From: Ottowia flava
GTDB taxonomy: Bacteria > Pseudomonadota > Gammaproteobacteria > Burkholderiales > Burkholderiaceae_C
Assembly: GCF_008017535.1 (NCBI RefSeq)
Contig: NZ_VRUA01000002.1
Coordinates: 62,001-126,000, forward strand
Direction of reading: 5' to 3'
Length of the DNA: 64,000 nt
The translations under genes and the position numbers were made by a program. Below are positions 46,629-55,674 of this stretch, one piece after another. Numbering within the stretch: the first letter of the stretch is position 1; every line of letters starts with the position of its first letter. Under the pieces are notes generated by a model. The model did not search any database. It was not told the DNA's origin and saw nothing but the letters and a program-made list of their open reading frames with translations.

Positions 46629-48149
46629 TCAGGGCGCAAGCCATTTGTTGATGCCAGCCGCGAAAGACCGGCCGAAGCGGCCATAGTGGTCGCTCCCGTT
46701 AGGGTTCTGGCAGCTTGAGCTTCCGCCCATCAGGTTTCCGACCACGTAGCGCTTACCGGCTTCGCTCTGTGCAAAGATGGCGGAACCACTGCTGCCGCCT
46801 TCCGTAATGCCGCGCTGCCAACCCACTATGAACATGTTGCCGCCGGCAGCATTCGCCGTGTCGCAATCGATGGCGCCGTTCCCGCCCATCGTGCAGCTAC
46901 TGTAGCCCTTCACTGCGCCAACACTGAATTTCTGCAGATCACCACGCGGGTTGTGAATCCCGAGCACCGACGTTCCGCTGCCCACCCCGTCTCCATAGTA
47001 GGAGCCAGCGTACACGACGCTGGCTGGTGCGGCTCTGTTCAGCTGCAACAGGGTCGAGTCCGTCGGAGCATGCGTGAAGCGCAACACCGTGCCACCCAGC
47101 ACCCGCGTTGTCGCTTCATCCACCTTGGGCGAGCCGTTGCAGGAGGCCGCCCGGAAGAACCAATACGTGATCACGGTGGAAGCTACCTCCTGGGTCGACA
47201 CGCAGTGGTGGCCGCTCAGGAAATACGGCGTCTGGCTGTTGCGGGTATCGTTCATCAACGTACCCGTGCACATGTAGGTGCCGCTGTCTTTCTGGTAGGT
47301 CATGTGGGCCACAGACCGGCTTTGCGGGTCCAGGCTGGGCTCGCACATCACGTCCAGATTGCAACTGCCAGCCCATCCGATCTGGTCGAATGCCTTGGTC
47401 GGCGTTTCAATGGCTTCCGAAACGGTTTTCATCCAATGCGACAGCTGGGGCACCGCCAGCTGCAGCTGTGCCGGAGCGATGCCCGGGGGCAGTTGCACTT
47501 CGAGCGTGCTGATGTCGCCCGCCGTGTCCGGACCCCAGTACATGCGCGCGGCGTTCCCCAGCACCCCGCTGGATTCGTTGAGCTGACGCAGGCTGTTCAA
47601 TTCCGCAGAGGTCACTTCGACCACCTCGGTGCCGGGTGCGCCGTAGAAGCGCAGCACAGCCCCTGCAGGCACGTGCTGCGCAAGCACGCCGAGACGGATG
47701 GCCTTGGCGCCTTCGGCCGTGAAGGACACGGCGGCGACTTGAGAGCCATCGGCCAGCGTTGCCCAACGCCACGCCCGCGCGAGGTCGTCAGGACTGGCGG
47801 TGGCCGCGACGTCGCGGCCTTCACCGATCTTGAGCGCCACGCCCTTCTCGGCCAGCGGCGCGGCCTTGACCACGGACAGCGGCCCGAGCGCCACGTTCGG
47901 CACGCTCGCCTGGGCGGGCAGGCGGCTGACCGCCGCAGCTTGGACCTTGGCAGCAGACCGGGACATCCCTCGGGTGTCCAGTTGTTCGATGAAACCAGCG
48001 CTGGGAGCGGGTGATGGCCCGGGTGACGGTGTCGGCGCAGGTGTCGGGGCCGGCGCAGGCGTGTCGTCATCGCCGCCACCGCAGGCGCTCAGGGTCAAGG
48101 TGGTTGCCGCGCAGGCGGCCCACAGCAGATGCAGTCGGTGTTTGTTCAT
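46629..48149 (-). CDS. Secreted S1-like serine protease, lipoprotein
   Basis: The 506-residue protein has a lipoprotein signal (lipobox LSAC, Cys23) then GGGDDD and a Pro/Ala/Thr-rich tether (residues 30-50). A beta-rich pro-region (about 60-250) precedes a chymotrypsin-fold domain related to lysyl-endopeptidase-type enzymes: Cys-rich start near residue 262, SGHHC (catalytic His) near residue 315, APTDSTLLQL (Asp) near residue 368, and GGSSGSAIF (Ser) near residue 467. ATG 48149 has GGGAGG 9 bp upstream. The I78-type inhibitor gene lies 109 bp upstream in the same direction. Confidence 0.85.
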   Translation of the reverse strand: MNKHRLHLLWAACAATTLTLSACGGGDDDTPAPAPTPAPTPSPGPSPAPSAGFIEQLDTRGMSRSAAKVQAAAVSRLPAQASVPNVALGPLSVVKAAPLAEKGVALKIGEGRDVAATASPDDLARAWRWATLADGSQVAAVSFTAEGAKAIRLGVLAQHVPAGAVLRFYGAPGTEVVEVTSAELNSLRQLNESSGVLGNAARMYWGPDTAGDISTLEVQLPPGIAPAQLQLAVPQLSHWMKTVSEAIETPTKAFDQIGWAGSCNLDVMCEPSLDPQSRSVAHMTYQKDSGTYMCTGTLMNDTRNSQTPYFLSGHHCVSTQEVASTVITYWFFRAASCNGSPKVDEATTRVLGGTVLRFTHAPTDSTLLQLNRAAPASVVYAGSYYGDGVGSGTSVLGIHNPRGDLQKFSVGAVKGYSSCTMGGNGAIDCDTANAAGGNMFIVGWQRGITEGGSSGSAIFAQSEAGKRYVVGNLMGGSSSCQNPNGSDHYGRFGRSFAAGINKWLAP

Positions 48150-48258
48150 GGGTACTTTCCTCCCGGGGAAAAAACGGTGTGTTGGAACGGGCTCAGGATC
48201 GCGGCCATAGGCTGCCAAGGCCGCACGGATTGATTCGGAGCATCGAGAAAATCAGAGA

Positions 48259-48582
48259 TCAGCCGCAGTACACGCGGACCACGCGCTGGCTGGCGTCCAC
48301 GACGACGTTGACGCGGCCCAGCTTGAATTCCTTGGTGATCATGCTGTCGGGGCGCAACTGGCGCACCTCTTGTGCGCCAGTGGCCGCGCGCACGCGGCCC
48401 AGCGTATCGCTGGTGACTGCCTGCCCGACAAACGATTGCGCCGCCTGCGCATCGCATCGCGCCTCGGCCGGCGGCGCGGCAGCCATGGGTGCACTGCCGT
48501 CCCCAGTCGCGCCGCCAGCACAGGCCGCCAGCATGAACAGCGAGGCCGCGCCCCCCAGCCATGGAAAAACCAAACTCTGCAT
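48259..48582 (-). CDS. I78-family peptidase inhibitor, lipoprotein
   Basis: A 107-residue protein: lipoprotein signal with lipobox LAAC (Cys21), a short Ala/Gly/Pro tether, then the I78 domain, CDAQAAQSFVGQAVT near residue 43 through the inhibitory region VRQLRPDSMITKEFKLGRVN and VVRVYCG at the end; the two Cys residues probably pair. Such inhibitors act on serine peptidases of the chymotrypsin and subtilisin types. ATG 48582 has GAGGAG/AGGGAG upstream. It sits directly before the S1-like protease gene, suggesting it protects the cell from that enzyme. Confidence 0.85.
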   Translation of the reverse strand: MQSLVFPWLGGAASLFMLAACAGGATGDGSAPMAAAPPAEARCDAQAAQSFVGQAVTSDTLGRVRAATGAQEVRQLRPDSMITKEFKLGRVNVVVDASQRVVRVYCG

Positions 48583-48605
48583 AACGCTCCCTCTCCTCGG
48601 CGTGG

Positions 48606-48627
48606 AAAAAGGCGCACGCCGTGCGCC
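48606..48627 (-). terminator. Terminator hairpin in the leader of the I78 inhibitor gene
   Basis: On the minus strand GGCGCAC-GGC-GTGCGCC is followed directly by five T, 24 bp before the inhibitor ATG. It either ends ruvA transcription or acts as an attenuator for the inhibitor-protease pair. The rest of the 302-bp gap 48583-48884 has no gene; a second stem without a T-run lies at 48852-48877. Confidence 0.7.
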
Positions 48628-48884
48628 GCTTCTGCGCCAAAGCATAGCCGCAGGATGCGTCGTTTCGTGCCTGCGCAGCGACAAGTTGCGCACCAGCATG
48701 CTTCTGGTTGTTACATCAAGGCTGCGCTTGTCTCGGGCACCGCAGCCGCTCACCCATCGGCCGTAGCGTTGCGCGAATGCGACGAGCTCGCCTCGCAACC
48801 CATTTGGCTTTTTGAACCAGGCGGCTGATCCCAACCGGTCGATCGCTAAGCCCTCTGGCGCACGAATCAGTGCCAGAGCGCGCG

Positions 48885-49457
48885 TCAGCGCGTCAGCGAT
48901 TTCAGCGCGAGCTTGATACCTTCGCTGACCCCCACGTCGGCGGGCAAGGCTTTCAATGCCGCAGCGGCTTCCTTGTCGTTGTAGCCCAGCGCGATCAGCG
49001 CCTGCTGGATGTCGGCATGGCCATCGCTGGCGGGCGCGGTGGGTGCGCCGAGGTCGGCGCCAAGCTTGCCCTTGAGTTCCAGCAACAGGCGCTCAGCCGT
49101 CTTTTTGCCAATGCCCGGCACCTTGACGAGGCGCCCGCTTTCCTGCGCAGTGACCGCCTGCGCCAGATCGGCCACGCTCATGCCTGACAGCACCGCCAGC
49201 GCCGTGCGCGGGCCGACGCCGCTGATCTTGACCAGTTCGCGAAAGGCGTCGCGCTCGGTCGGTGTGGCAAAGCCGTAGAGGATCTGGGCGTCCTCGCGCA
49301 CCACGAAGTGCGTCAGCAACGTGACCTGCTCGCCCAAGGCGGGCAGTTGGTAGAACGTGCTCATGGGCACATCGACTTCGTAGCCGACGCCGTGACAGTC
49401 GACCAGCAGATGCGGCGGCGATTTTTCGGCCAACTGGCCCACAAGGCGTCCGATCAC
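48885..49457 (-). CDS. ruvA: Holliday junction-binding protein RuvA
   Basis: The 190-residue protein has the OB-fold domain [28 protein letters not shown], two helix-hairpin-helix motifs ([18 protein letters not shown] near residue 72, [19 protein letters not shown] near residue 107) and the C-terminal RuvB-binding domain ([19 protein letters not shown]). It targets RuvB to junctions. Confidence 0.96.
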   Translation of the reverse strand: MIGRLVGQLAEKSPPHLLVDCHGVGYEVDVPMSTFYQLPALGEQVTLLTHFVVREDAQILYGFATPTERDAFRELVKISGVGPRTALAVLSGMSVADLAQAVTAQESGRLVKVPGIGKKTAERLLLELKGKLGADLGAPTAPASDGHADIQQALIALGYNDKEAAAALKALPADVGVSEGIKLALKSLTR

Positions 49458-49511
49458 AAGGGCTCTTTCCAGAATGGATGGCGGGCGGCCCCTCTGGCCG
49501 CAGATTGCAAG

Positions 49512-49576
49512 CCTTCAATGATAAATCATGCGCCAGCCCGCCATGGATATGCGCGGATAGCTATCAAACTGAAAGC
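49512..49576 (-). repeat. Dispersed repeat, copy 20
   Basis: On the minus strand: CAGTTTGATAGCTATCCGCG, GGCGGGCTGGCGCATGATTT, ATCATTGAA. It lies in the gap between ruvA and the regulator gene, upstream of ruvA. Confidence 0.65.
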
Positions 49577-49654
49577 GATGTACATATTGAACACGGTCTC
49601 AATGGCGGCTGCGCCCGCACAACCAGTGAAGTTGGGCCGCGCGGCGGCGCACCG

Positions 49655-50311
49655 CTACGGCCGCACCAGCCCGCGCCGCGCCGCCTCCAGCGCGGCTTCG
49701 GCACGCGAAGACACGTTGAGCTTGCGGTAGATCTGCTTGACATAGTCTGCGACGGTGTGGCGCGACAGGCCGAGCTGCCCGGCGATTTCGGGCAGCGTGA
49801 AGCCCTTGGCCACGCGCTGCAGGATTTCGCTTTCGCGCGCATTCAGCGCGACGTCGTCCGGGCTGGGCGATGGCAGCAGCGCCGCCCCCGCATCCTCGGC
49901 GAAAAAACGCAGCACGCGCCGAGCCACCGATGGTGACAGCGGCGGCTCGCCCTGCACCATGCCCTGCAACGCGGCAACCAGGTCATCCACCGGTTGATCC
50001 CGCAGCAGGTAGCCGAAGGCACCCGCCCGCAGCGCGGGGAACAGGTACTCGTCTTCGTCGGTGCCCGTCACGATCACCGCCACAGCGCCGGGCGGCAGCG
50101 CCTGGATGACCTGTGCCACGCCCTGCCCACCTTCGTCCAGGCCGTGGGGGTCGATGAGCGCCAGCTCAACGCGCTGCTCGCCCAGCAGCCGTACCGCTTC
50201 GGCTGCGGCCTGCGCATGGCGCAGTTGGGCCACCGGAAAAGCCTGATCGGCAACCAACGAGAGCCCCGCCTCCGCTTCAGCCTCCGCTTCGACGATTAAT
50301 ACGCACTTCAT
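49655..50311 (-). CDS. LuxR/NarL-type response regulator (orphan)
   Basis: The 218-residue protein has a receiver domain (about 1-120; candidate phosphoacceptor Asp in LALIDPHGLDEGG, switch Thr in VTGTDEDEYLF, and LLRD where most members have LLKD) and a C-terminal LuxR helix-turn-helix (LNARESEILQRVAKGFTLPEIAGQLGLSRHTV split across residues 155-185, HTVADYVKQIYRKL). The acidic pocket is unusual: VLIVEAEAEAEAG instead of a VEDD-type motif. No histidine kinase is adjacent. The start is uncertain (ATG 50311, 50320 or 50323). Confidence 0.85.
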   Translation of the reverse strand: MKCVLIVEAEAEAEAGLSLVADQAFPVAQLRHAQAAAEAVRLLGEQRVELALIDPHGLDEGGQGVAQVIQALPPGAVAVIVTGTDEDEYLFPALRAGAFGYLLRDQPVDDLVAALQGMVQGEPPLSPSVARRVLRFFAEDAGAALLPSPSPDDVALNARESEILQRVAKGFTLPEIAGQLGLSRHTVADYVKQIYRKLNVSSRAEAALEAARRGLVRP

Positions 50312-50532
50312 AGTCGCCATCATGCTAGTGGCCCGGCCAAGGGAGCCGGTTACCACAGCCCGCCGATGTGACTTTGTTCTCAACTATGTCGCGCCAAGTT
50401 GACCAAAAGCGCATGATCGGGCCCTCGCACACACGCGATCCTGGCTTGACCGCATCAAGCTCAACCCAGCTCGGTATCGACGAATGGCGTTTTGCGCGGC
50501 GTTCAGGCGCCGAACTGCCGCACAATGGCCGA

Positions 50533-51492
50533 GTGATTCTTCGCCATACCTTTACCCCCCTCAACAACACCCGCCTGCAACACCTGTGCGGCCCGATGGA
50601 CGAACACCTGCGCACCATCGAAGCGGGCCTGCAGGTGGCCATCGCACACCGGCATGAACAGTTCAAGGTCGACGGCCCCAAGAAGCAGGCCGAGCGCGCC
50701 ATCACACTGCTGCAGGCGCTTTACGAATTGGCCGACCGCCCGATCCGCCCCGAAACCGTGCAACTCATGCTGGCCGGTGACGGCACGCCCGTAGGCGAAG
50801 GTGCCGACGGCAGCGCTGTACTCGCCACGCGCCGCAGCGACTTGAAAGCGCGCACGCCCAACCAGGGCGCGTACCTGGAGAACATTGCCAGCCACGACAT
50901 CACCTTCGGCATCGGCCCGGCCGGCACCGGCAAGACCTACCTCGCCGTGGCCTGCGCCGTCGACGCGCTGGAGCGCCAGTCGGTGCAGCGCATCGTGCTG
51001 ACGCGCCCGGCCGTCGAAGCGGGCGAGCGCCTCGGCTTCCTGCCTGGCGACCTCACGCAGAAGGTCGACCCTTATCTGCGCCCGCTGTACGACGCGCTGT
51101 ACGACCTGATGGGTTTCGACCGCGTCGCCAAGGCGTTCGAGCGCAACCAGCTCGAAATTGCCCCGCTGGCCTTCATGCGCGGACGCACGCTGAACAACGC
51201 GTTCGTCATCCTCGACGAAGCGCAGAACACCACGCCAGAGCAGATGAAGATGTTCCTCACCCGCATCGGCTTCGGCGCCAAGGCCGTGGTCACCGGCGAC
51301 GTCAGCCAGATCGACTTGCCCAAAGGCGCCACCAGCGGCCTGATCGACGCCGAGCGCGTGCTCAAGCGCGTCAAGGGCCTGGCCTTCACCCGCTTCACCA
51401 CCGCCGACGTCGTGCGCCACCCGCTGGTCGCGCGCATCGTGGACGCGTACGACGCGGCACCGCGGCGCACGTCGGATGCGCGGGGCGGTTGA
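50533..51492 (+). CDS. PhoH family ATPase
   Basis: The 319-residue protein has Walker A FGIGPAGTGKTYLAVA near residue 136, RPAVEAGERLGFLPGDLTQKVDPY near residue 160 and Walker B AFVILDEAQNTTPEQMKMFLTRIG near residue 222. PhoH-type (YbeZ) ATPases work with YbeY in rRNA and ribosome handling. GTG 50533 (then ILRHTF) matches the family start; the frame is open upstream to 50368 without conserved sequence. ybeY lies 2 kb downstream, with two lipoprotein genes between. Confidence 0.92.
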   Translation: MILRHTFTPLNNTRLQHLCGPMDEHLRTIEAGLQVAIAHRHEQFKVDGPKKQAERAITLLQALYELADRPIRPETVQLMLAGDGTPVGEGADGSAVLATRRSDLKARTPNQGAYLENIASHDITFGIGPAGTGKTYLAVACAVDALERQSVQRIVLTRPAVEAGERLGFLPGDLTQKVDPYLRPLYDALYDLMGFDRVAKAFERNQLEIAPLAFMRGRTLNNAFVILDEAQNTTPEQMKMFLTRIGFGAKAVVTGDVSQIDLPKGATSGLIDAERVLKRVKGLAFTRFTTADVVRHPLVARIVDAYDAAPRRTSDARGG

Positions 51493-51493
51493 T

Positions 51494-51560
51494 GACTATG
51501 ATTTAGGTAGCTGATGGCGCAGGTGGTTGTAGGGCCGCAGATCGATTTCCCTGCAAATTC
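51494..51560 (+). repeat. Dispersed repeat, copy 21
   Basis: Reads TTTAGGTAGCTGATGGCGCA, GGTGGTTGTAGGGCCGCAG, ATCGATTTCCCTGCAAATTC. A full-length, well-conserved copy directly after phoH; the remainder of the 249-bp gap shows no gene. Confidence 0.88.
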
Positions 51561-51741
51561 ACGTGCATGACCACCCTGCGCAACTGGTCCTTCCGTTGCG
51601 CCACCAGGCACCGCGGTGCACCCTCAGACTCACGCTCAACCGTCTGTCAGCGAACACTCCGGTACCGCACCATCAACTAGACCCGGGCGCCCTGGCTCGC
51701 GTACGGTGAACCCAACGCCTTTGGTGTTGAGGAGTCCTGCA

Positions 51742-52515
51742 ATGCCCATTTTGTACCGTTCGCTCCCCTGGCTGCTTGTCCTGATGGGCACCGGCGCCCT
51801 GGTCGCGTGCGGCGGCGGCGATGACGACCCGACCCCCGTGGACCCGTCGACGACGGTCACCAACCTGGCCTACTGCCACAACCCCAGTATGTACACGCTG
51901 GGCAGCCACTGGTCGATCACGTGGGCCGCCAATGCCGACCACGCGGAAAGCCGAACCACGGGCGTGGTCCTCGCACCGCCTGCCGATTGGGACATGCCAA
52001 TAGGCACCGTCGTCTGGGCCCCGTGGGAGGTCCATCGCGCTACGGGCGAGTTGGCGCCGATCGGGACGGTTGGGCGGATCAGCACCTTTGTCCGGCTGGC
52101 CGGCGACCACGAGCAGACCCTGCTGTACGCGTCCTGGCAGCATTTCGCATCGGGCAATGCCGTCGCCTACACCGGGTCGGTTCCTGCGGAAAGCCTGCCC
52201 ATTGCCCTCGCCGACGGTCAGACCCACCAAGGCGCGCCCCACAAGAATTTCAGCGTTCTGGCCTACCCGCCCATCGATGCCAATGGGGTACTAACTTACG
52301 TCGGCCGCGAATCCATGACCCTGCCCGCAGGCACCGTTAGCACTTGTCACACGATTTCGCGGCGGTTGGCGGATGGCGTCGCTGCGGCGGGCGAGATGCA
52401 CGCCTGGATGGTGGCCGAGGGCCCTTACAAAGGCCTTCAGGTGAAGACGACCTACATCGATCCGGCCAAGACCATCACCATCGAAGCCAAAGCGCTGAGC
52501 GCCCACTGGAAATAG
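51742..52515 (+). CDS. Lipoprotein of unknown function, paralogue A
   Basis: A 257-residue protein with a lipobox VAC (Cys23) followed by GGGDDDPTP. The exported part begins NLAYCHNPSMYTLGSHWSITWA and near the C terminus has LPAGTVSTCHTISRR; the two Cys residues may form a disulfide. ATG 51742 has GAGGAG 8 bp upstream. It is a clear paralogue of the next gene (same CHNPSMY and PAGT-TCH blocks). I recognise no family; an outer-envelope location is inferred. Confidence 0.75.
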   Translation: MPILYRSLPWLLVLMGTGALVACGGGDDDPTPVDPSTTVTNLAYCHNPSMYTLGSHWSITWAANADHAESRTTGVVLAPPADWDMPIGTVVWAPWEVHRATGELAPIGTVGRISTFVRLAGDHEQTLLYASWQHFASGNAVAYTGSVPAESLPIALADGQTHQGAPHKNFSVLAYPPIDANGVLTYVGRESMTLPAGTVSTCHTISRRLADGVAAAGEMHAWMVAEGPYKGLQVKTTYIDPAKTITIEAKALSAHWK

Positions 52516-52567
52516 CGCGCGGGTGAAGCAATCGCAGCCCGATTCGGACCATTGACCGGATGTCATT

Positions 52568-52617
52568 CGCTACTTCATCGATAGCTGCTCGCGCGGGCAC
52601 CGTATGCTTCATCAACG
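52568..52617 (+). repeat. Dispersed repeat, copy 22 (between the two lipoprotein paralogues)
   Basis: Reads GCTACTTCATCGATAGCTGC, TCGCGCGGGCACC and a tail CTTCATCAACG. It fills most of the 131-bp spacer. Confidence 0.6.
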
Positions 52618-52646
52618 CAAAGTTCAGTTTTTCAAAGGAGGCACCC

Positions 52647-53510
52647 ATGAAGCGACCCCGTACAACGCCAGCGTCCACGCTTGCACGGCTCAGCGCCTTG
52701 GCGCTCCTGACCGCACTGTCCGCTTGCGGCGGGGGCGATGACGATGCCACGCCCGTCGAGCCGCCAGCGCCGCAACCCACGTCCAACCTGGCCGACTGCC
52801 ACAACCCGAGCATGTACAAGGTGGGCAGTGGTTGGTCGGTGACCTGGGACGTGACAGACACCCGTGCAGTGACAAGTGACGGCGTGATTCCCGTGCGCGA
52901 ATCCATCACCCACACCGACGTGCTAGCGCCGCCACCTGAGTGGGGCATGCCCGCTGACGCGGTCCGATGGCGAGATGCGCCCAACAGCATCAACGGTTGG
53001 GACAGGCTTCCTGATTGGCAGGGTCGCTATGTGCGTTTGCACGACGGGGTGGTCGACACGCTGCTGACCGCGCGCTGGGAGTGGCCCACCCGCGCCTTCC
53101 CAAACATCGCTTACCACGGCTATTTGCCGGGACTGACCGAGCCCATTGGCTTGGCTGCGGGGGAAACCTACGCAAGTCCGGCCGTCACCCAGTACGTCGC
53201 TGGTCATTACATTTTTATTGACACTAACAACGTGTCGCACGTTCCTGCTCCGCCGCTGGACGGCGGCACTGGCGTTCTTCCTGACAAAGCCACACTGGAA
53301 ACCACCTACCTCGGCCGCGTGGACGTGACCGTGCCCGCCGGAACATTCGCCACCTGCCACGTTCGGCAAACATCCGCGCCGGGCGTGGTACAGGAAAGCT
53401 GGCGCGTGGCGGAAGGCCAGTGGCGCGGCATCACGGTGCAAAGCCGTGAAAGCGGTGACGGCTTCCGCCTTGACCAGCAGGCCCGCGAAATCAGTGCCAA
53501 CTGGAACTAA
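52647..53510 (+). CDS. Lipoprotein of unknown function, paralogue B
   Basis: A 287-residue protein: lipobox LSAC (Cys27) then [31 protein letters not shown], a longer middle than paralogue A, and [14 protein letters not shown] near residue 238. ATG 52647 has AAAGGAGG 5 bp upstream. It and its neighbour look like a tandem duplication with divergence and length change. It ends 10 bp before ybeY, so the three may be co-transcribed. Confidence 0.75.
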   Translation: MKRPRTTPASTLARLSALALLTALSACGGGDDDATPVEPPAPQPTSNLADCHNPSMYKVGSGWSVTWDVTDTRAVTSDGVIPVRESITHTDVLAPPPEWGMPADAVRWRDAPNSINGWDRLPDWQGRYVRLHDGVVDTLLTARWEWPTRAFPNIAYHGYLPGLTEPIGLAAGETYASPAVTQYVAGHYIFIDTNNVSHVPAPPLDGGTGVLPDKATLETTYLGRVDVTVPAGTFATCHVRQTSAPGVVQESWRVAEGQWRGITVQSRESGDGFRLDQQAREISANWN

Positions 53511-53520
53511 CCCTCCCGTC

Positions 53521-53982
53521 ATGCCACCCCTGTCCCTGAGCCTCCAGTTCGCCCGCTTCCCCGCTGCGGCCGAGCACCGCGCCGCGCTGCCCCGCCACAG
53601 GGTCGCGCGGTACGTACGCTCAGCGCTCGGCGAGGACGTGCAGGCAGCCGAAATCACCGTACGCATCGTCGATACAGACGAGGGGCAGCAGCTCAACCGC
53701 GACTTTCGCGGCAAGGACTACGCCACCAACGTGCTGACCTTCGACTACAGCGGCGCTCCGGTGGTGGCGGCCGATCTGGTGTTGTGCGCGCCGGTGGTGG
53801 CGCGCGAAGCGGCCGAGTTGGGCAAGCCACTGGCCGAACATTACGCACACCTGCTGGTGCACGGCGCGTTGCACGCCCAAGGGTGGGACCACGAAACGGG
53901 CGATGAAGACGCCGAGGCCATGGAAGCGCGCGAAACCGAGATCCTGGCGGCGCTGGGCATCGCTGGCCCCTACGCGAAGTGA
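53521..53982 (+). CDS. ybeY: Endoribonuclease YbeY
   Basis: The 153-residue enzyme has [17 protein letters not shown] near residue 60 and the zinc motif [21 protein letters not shown] near residue 115 (three His ligands). YbeY takes part in 16S rRNA 3' processing and 70S quality control. ATG 53521 is chosen; a 25-codon extension overlaps the upstream lipoprotein gene. Confidence 0.94.
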   Translation: MPPLSLSLQFARFPAAAEHRAALPRHRVARYVRSALGEDVQAAEITVRIVDTDEGQQLNRDFRGKDYATNVLTFDYSGAPVVAADLVLCAPVVAREAAELGKPLAEHYAHLLVHGALHAQGWDHETGDEDAEAMEARETEILAALGIAGPYAK

Positions 53983-54027
53983 GCATTTCACGGGCATCGC
54001 TCGTGGGCCCAGGTCAGCCTTGAAGTC

Positions 54028-54085
54028 CTGAATGCATAGCTGCCCGCGCCCGTCCCGTGGGGCTTGCAGCCGGATTTCGCCCCTC
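54028..54085 (+). repeat. Dispersed repeat, copy 23
   Basis: Contains ATGCATAGCTGCCCGCGCC, GTGGGGCTTGCAGCCGGATTT. It is the first of two copies in the 254-bp gap between ybeY and dbpA. Confidence 0.7.
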
Positions 54086-54148
54086 AGCGATCAGCCAGTC
54101 TGGCGCATCGCGACGAAGCGCTGCGCCCGACGGGCTGCCCGCAACGAA

Positions 54149-54212
54149 CTATGGATTCGATAGCTGGCCGCGCCCGCCCCGCGCGGCCAGGCGGCCAATT
54201 CGGCTCAAATTC
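54149..54212 (+). repeat. Dispersed repeat, copy 24
   Basis: Contains ATTCGATAGCTGGCCGCGCC, GGCCAGGCGGCC, and ends AATTCGGCTCAAATTC. It follows copy 23 in the same orientation, 63 bp later. Confidence 0.7.
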
Positions 54213-54236
54213 TGCCGAAGGCCCCTTGGCCGAGCC

Positions 54237-55637
54237 TCAGAGCAGCCGCGCCCTGACGCTCTTGCCCTTGACCCGGCCCGCATTCAACCGGGCGCAGGCT
54301 TCGCTGGCGATGGCGCGGTCCACGGCGACGTAGGTTGAAAAATCGTTGACGCTGATCTTGCCGACCTGCTCGCGGGCGTAGCCGAAGTCGGCACACATGG
54401 CGCCCATCACGTCGCCGGCGCGGATCTTCTCCTTGCGTCCGCCCACGATCTGGATGGTGGACATGGGCGGCACCAGTTCGCCGCCGGGCGCAGGCTTCAG
54501 CTCGGCCAGCGGGTGAAACGTGGACGCCCGCCCCTGCAGCTGCTCGATGCGGCCGACGCTGCCCATCTCGTCCATGCTGACGAGGTTGAGCGCCAGGCCT
54601 TCGGCGTCGCCGCGGCCGGTGCGGCCGATGCGGTGGATGTGCACCTCGGCATCGGGCGTCACGTCCACGTTGATGACGGCGGGCAGATCGGCGATGTCCA
54701 GCCCGCGCGCGGCGACGTCGGTGGCGACCAGCACGCTGCAGGAGCGGTTGGCGAACTGCACGAGCACTTCGTCACGCTCGCGTTGCTCCAGCTCGCCATA
54801 CAGCGCCAGTGCGCTGAAGCCCTGCGCCTGCAGCGCGCTGGCGATGGCGCGCACCTGCTGCTTGGTATTGGCGAAGATCAGCGTCGATTCGGGCCGGAAG
54901 TGCAGGAGCAATTGGGCGACGGCGGCGGCTTTCTGGCCCGATTCGACCTCGTACCAGCGCTGCTCGATCTTGCCGGCGCTGTGCTGGGCGGCCACCTTCA
55001 CCATCTCGGGCTGGCGCATGAAGCGCGCTGCCAGCTTGGCGATGCCGTCCGGGTAGGTGGCCGAAAACAGCAGCGTCTGCCGGTCGGCCGGGCACTGCCG
55101 CACCACGGTTTCGATGTCGGCCAGAAAGCCCATGTCGAGCATGCGATCGGCCTCGTCGAGCACCAGCGTCTTGAGCTGGCCGATGTCGAGCGCGCCGCGC
55201 TCCATCAGGTCCATCACGCGGCCGGGCGTGCCAACCACGACGTGGGCACCGTTTTCCAGCGTGGCGATCTGGTTGCGCGAGGGCACACCGCCGTAGACGG
55301 TGACGACCTTGATGTTGTCCTGCGCGCGCGCCAGGCGGCGGATCTCGGTGGCGACCTGGTCGGCCAGTTCGCGCGTGGGGCACAGCACGAGCGCCTGGAT
55401 GCCAAACCAGCGCGGGTTGAGCTTGTCCAGCAAGGGCAGACCGAACGCCACCGTCTTGCCGCTGCCGGTGCTGGCCTGGGCGATCAGGTCCTTGCCCTGC
55501 AGGGTGAGCGGCAGGCTGGCGGCCTGGATGGGCGTCATCTGCAGGTAGCCGAGCTGCTGCAGGTTGTCCTGCATGGCCGGCTGCAAGGGCAGCACGCTGA
55601 ACGTCGCGGCTGCGCCGGTAGGAGCGGTTGAATTCAT
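54237..55637 (-). CDS. dbpA: DEAD-box RNA helicase DbpA
   Basis: The 466-residue helicase has the Q motif (QLGYLQMTPIQAASLP), motif I ASTGSGKTVAFGLPLL near residue 55, DEAD in VLDEADRML near residue 162, motif III SAT and motif VI HRIGRTGRG, plus the C-terminal DbpA RNA-binding domain (IQIVGGRKEKIRAGDVMGAM near residue 395) that targets helix 92 of 23S rRNA. It assists 50S assembly. ATG 55637 is taken. Confidence 0.94.
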   Translation of the reverse strand: MNSTAPTGAAATFSVLPLQPAMQDNLQQLGYLQMTPIQAASLPLTLQGKDLIAQASTGSGKTVAFGLPLLDKLNPRWFGIQALVLCPTRELADQVATEIRRLARAQDNIKVVTVYGGVPSRNQIATLENGAHVVVGTPGRVMDLMERGALDIGQLKTLVLDEADRMLDMGFLADIETVVRQCPADRQTLLFSATYPDGIAKLAARFMRQPEMVKVAAQHSAGKIEQRWYEVESGQKAAAVAQLLLHFRPESTLIFANTKQQVRAIASALQAQGFSALALYGELEQRERDEVLVQFANRSCSVLVATDVAARGLDIADLPAVINVDVTPDAEVHIHRIGRTGRGDAEGLALNLVSMDEMGSVGRIEQLQGRASTFHPLAELKPAPGGELVPPMSTIQIVGGRKEKIRAGDVMGAMCADFGYAREQVGKISVNDFSTYVAVDRAIASEACARLNAGRVKGKSVRARLL

Positions 55638-55674
55638 GGGGCGCGATTATCCGGGCGGCGCCCCAGCCGGGCGC

